Of a stretch of 64,000 nt of DNA, positions 63,482 to 64,000 are shown piece after piece; position 1 is the first letter of the stretch, and each line of letters begins with the position of its first letter. The position numbers and the translations under genes were made by a program. Source of the stretch: Limnoperna fortunei. Taxonomy: Eukaryota > Mollusca > Bivalvia > Mytilida > Modiolidae. Location of the stretch: positions 14,264,275 to 14,328,274 of the forward strand of contig OX104123.1 in NCBI GenBank assembly GCA_944474755.1. The letters run 5' to 3'. The notes under the pieces were generated by a model. It saw only the letters and a list, made by a program, of their open reading frames with translations, ran no database searches and had not been told where the DNA came from.

Positions 63482-63543
63482 GTGACTGAATGTCACACCA
63501 CGTAAACATGGTAAAGAAAAGGTAAACGGTGACTGTAGGTCAC
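63482..63543 (+). repeat. Two short hairpins GTGAC-N5-GTCAC
   Basis: Positions 63482-63496 and 63529-63543 have identical 5-bp stems with different 5-nt loops (TGAAT, TGTAG). Confidence 0.4.
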
Positions 63544-64000
63544 ACATAATCAGAAACATGCCCTTGTCGAATAAATATAAAAAAATTGGGTAAAATAATA
63601 ACATTATGGTAAATTTGATAGCATGCATTTGCATTCAAAGCAAAAACTTGTCACATGGTCAAATTCAACTAAATTCTATTTATAAGGTAAATAAATGGCC
63701 CTGAAGTGGCGGATCATAGGGGTACACCCAGCAAGCGCCCTCTCCTGAACTTTGACCAAATATTACAAAACAATATGACAAATTAGAATAAAAAAGTTGT
63801 GTAGTACTTTTCATTTTCAAAATGGGTTATAAAAACATTTAAGATTTCGTTAAATACTATAGTCTCTGCGTGCCCTAACACTTATTTTCGCATCCGCACC
63901 TGTTCTTAATCCTACTTCATATATCGTCTGCAACTATACTGATTGTATTTACAAGACAACTTAAGGCCACGTGTGTTTTTACACTCGAACCATGACGAAA
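63544..64000. other. Unannotated end of the window, possible transposon terminus
   Basis: AAGTGGCGGATCATAGGGG and AAGCGCCCTCTCC at 63703-63747 resemble the AGTGGCGGATCCAGGGG-type ends of some animal DNA transposons. Only this edge is visible. The rest shows no gene. Confidence 0.25.

Overview
The window looks like eukaryotic, AT-rich, repeat-dominated intergenic DNA, most likely from a mollusc and probably a bivalve. That rests on repeat architecture I recognise from bivalves: 150-160 bp core tandem repeats, ATT microsatellites, AGGTCA-rich blocks followed by 'CTAGCAAC', and RNase H-bearing non-LTR retrotransposons. No database search was possible. I see no intact host protein gene, tRNA or rRNA.

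1-51831 is one head-to-tail array of 16 related units, all in the same orientation. There are three types: A (about 3.37 kb body, ten copies), B (about 3.83 kb, four copies) and C (0.93-1.05 kb, two copies). The order is A A B A C A C B A A B B A A A A(partial). Most units are separated by clusters of 4-6 short palindromic modules plus an (ATT)n tract. Exact 3612-bp spacing recurs six times and A copies are almost letter-identical. The 12-bp AAGGTCTTTCCC that opens each module is inverted as GGGAAAGACCTT at the 3' end of each long unit. There it is followed by a perfect 9-bp stem hairpin and a T-rich border. This layout matches non-autonomous Helentron-type (HINE-like) rolling-circle elements that became tandemly arrayed. 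Each long unit also carries four (A) or six (B) copies of a 156-157 bp core repeat, a 102-bp duplication, a GTCACGTGAC E-box, a long GC-rich hairpin, a canonical three-box heat-shock element and a run of 15-17 G. The array ends in a 200-N scaffold gap, so its true length is unknown.

52032-60139 is a cluster of decayed mobile elements. First comes the 3' end of a non-LTR retrotransposon (52032-52880). Next is a 1434-bp DNA transposon with 53-bp terminal inverted repeats (52881-54314) that contains a small gene-like unit with a TATA box, a 75-codon ORF and a poly(A) signal. Last is a 5'-truncated non-LTR retrotransposon of the RNase H-bearing I/Jockey-like group (54315 to about 60139). Its ORF1 has CCHC knuckles and its ORF2 has endonuclease, reverse transcriptase and RNase H, and only a few lesions break them. 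Downstream of ORF2 lie 11 copies of a conserved stem-loop whose outer stems show compensatory changes, then an A-rich tail.

60140-64000 is AT-rich DNA without a convincing gene. It holds a SINE-like block (about 60375-60530), a degenerate Penelope/hammerhead-like motif (61761-61786), a recent 383-bp tandem duplication with 16-bp perfect palindromes (62288-63053) and a possible transposon end near 63703.
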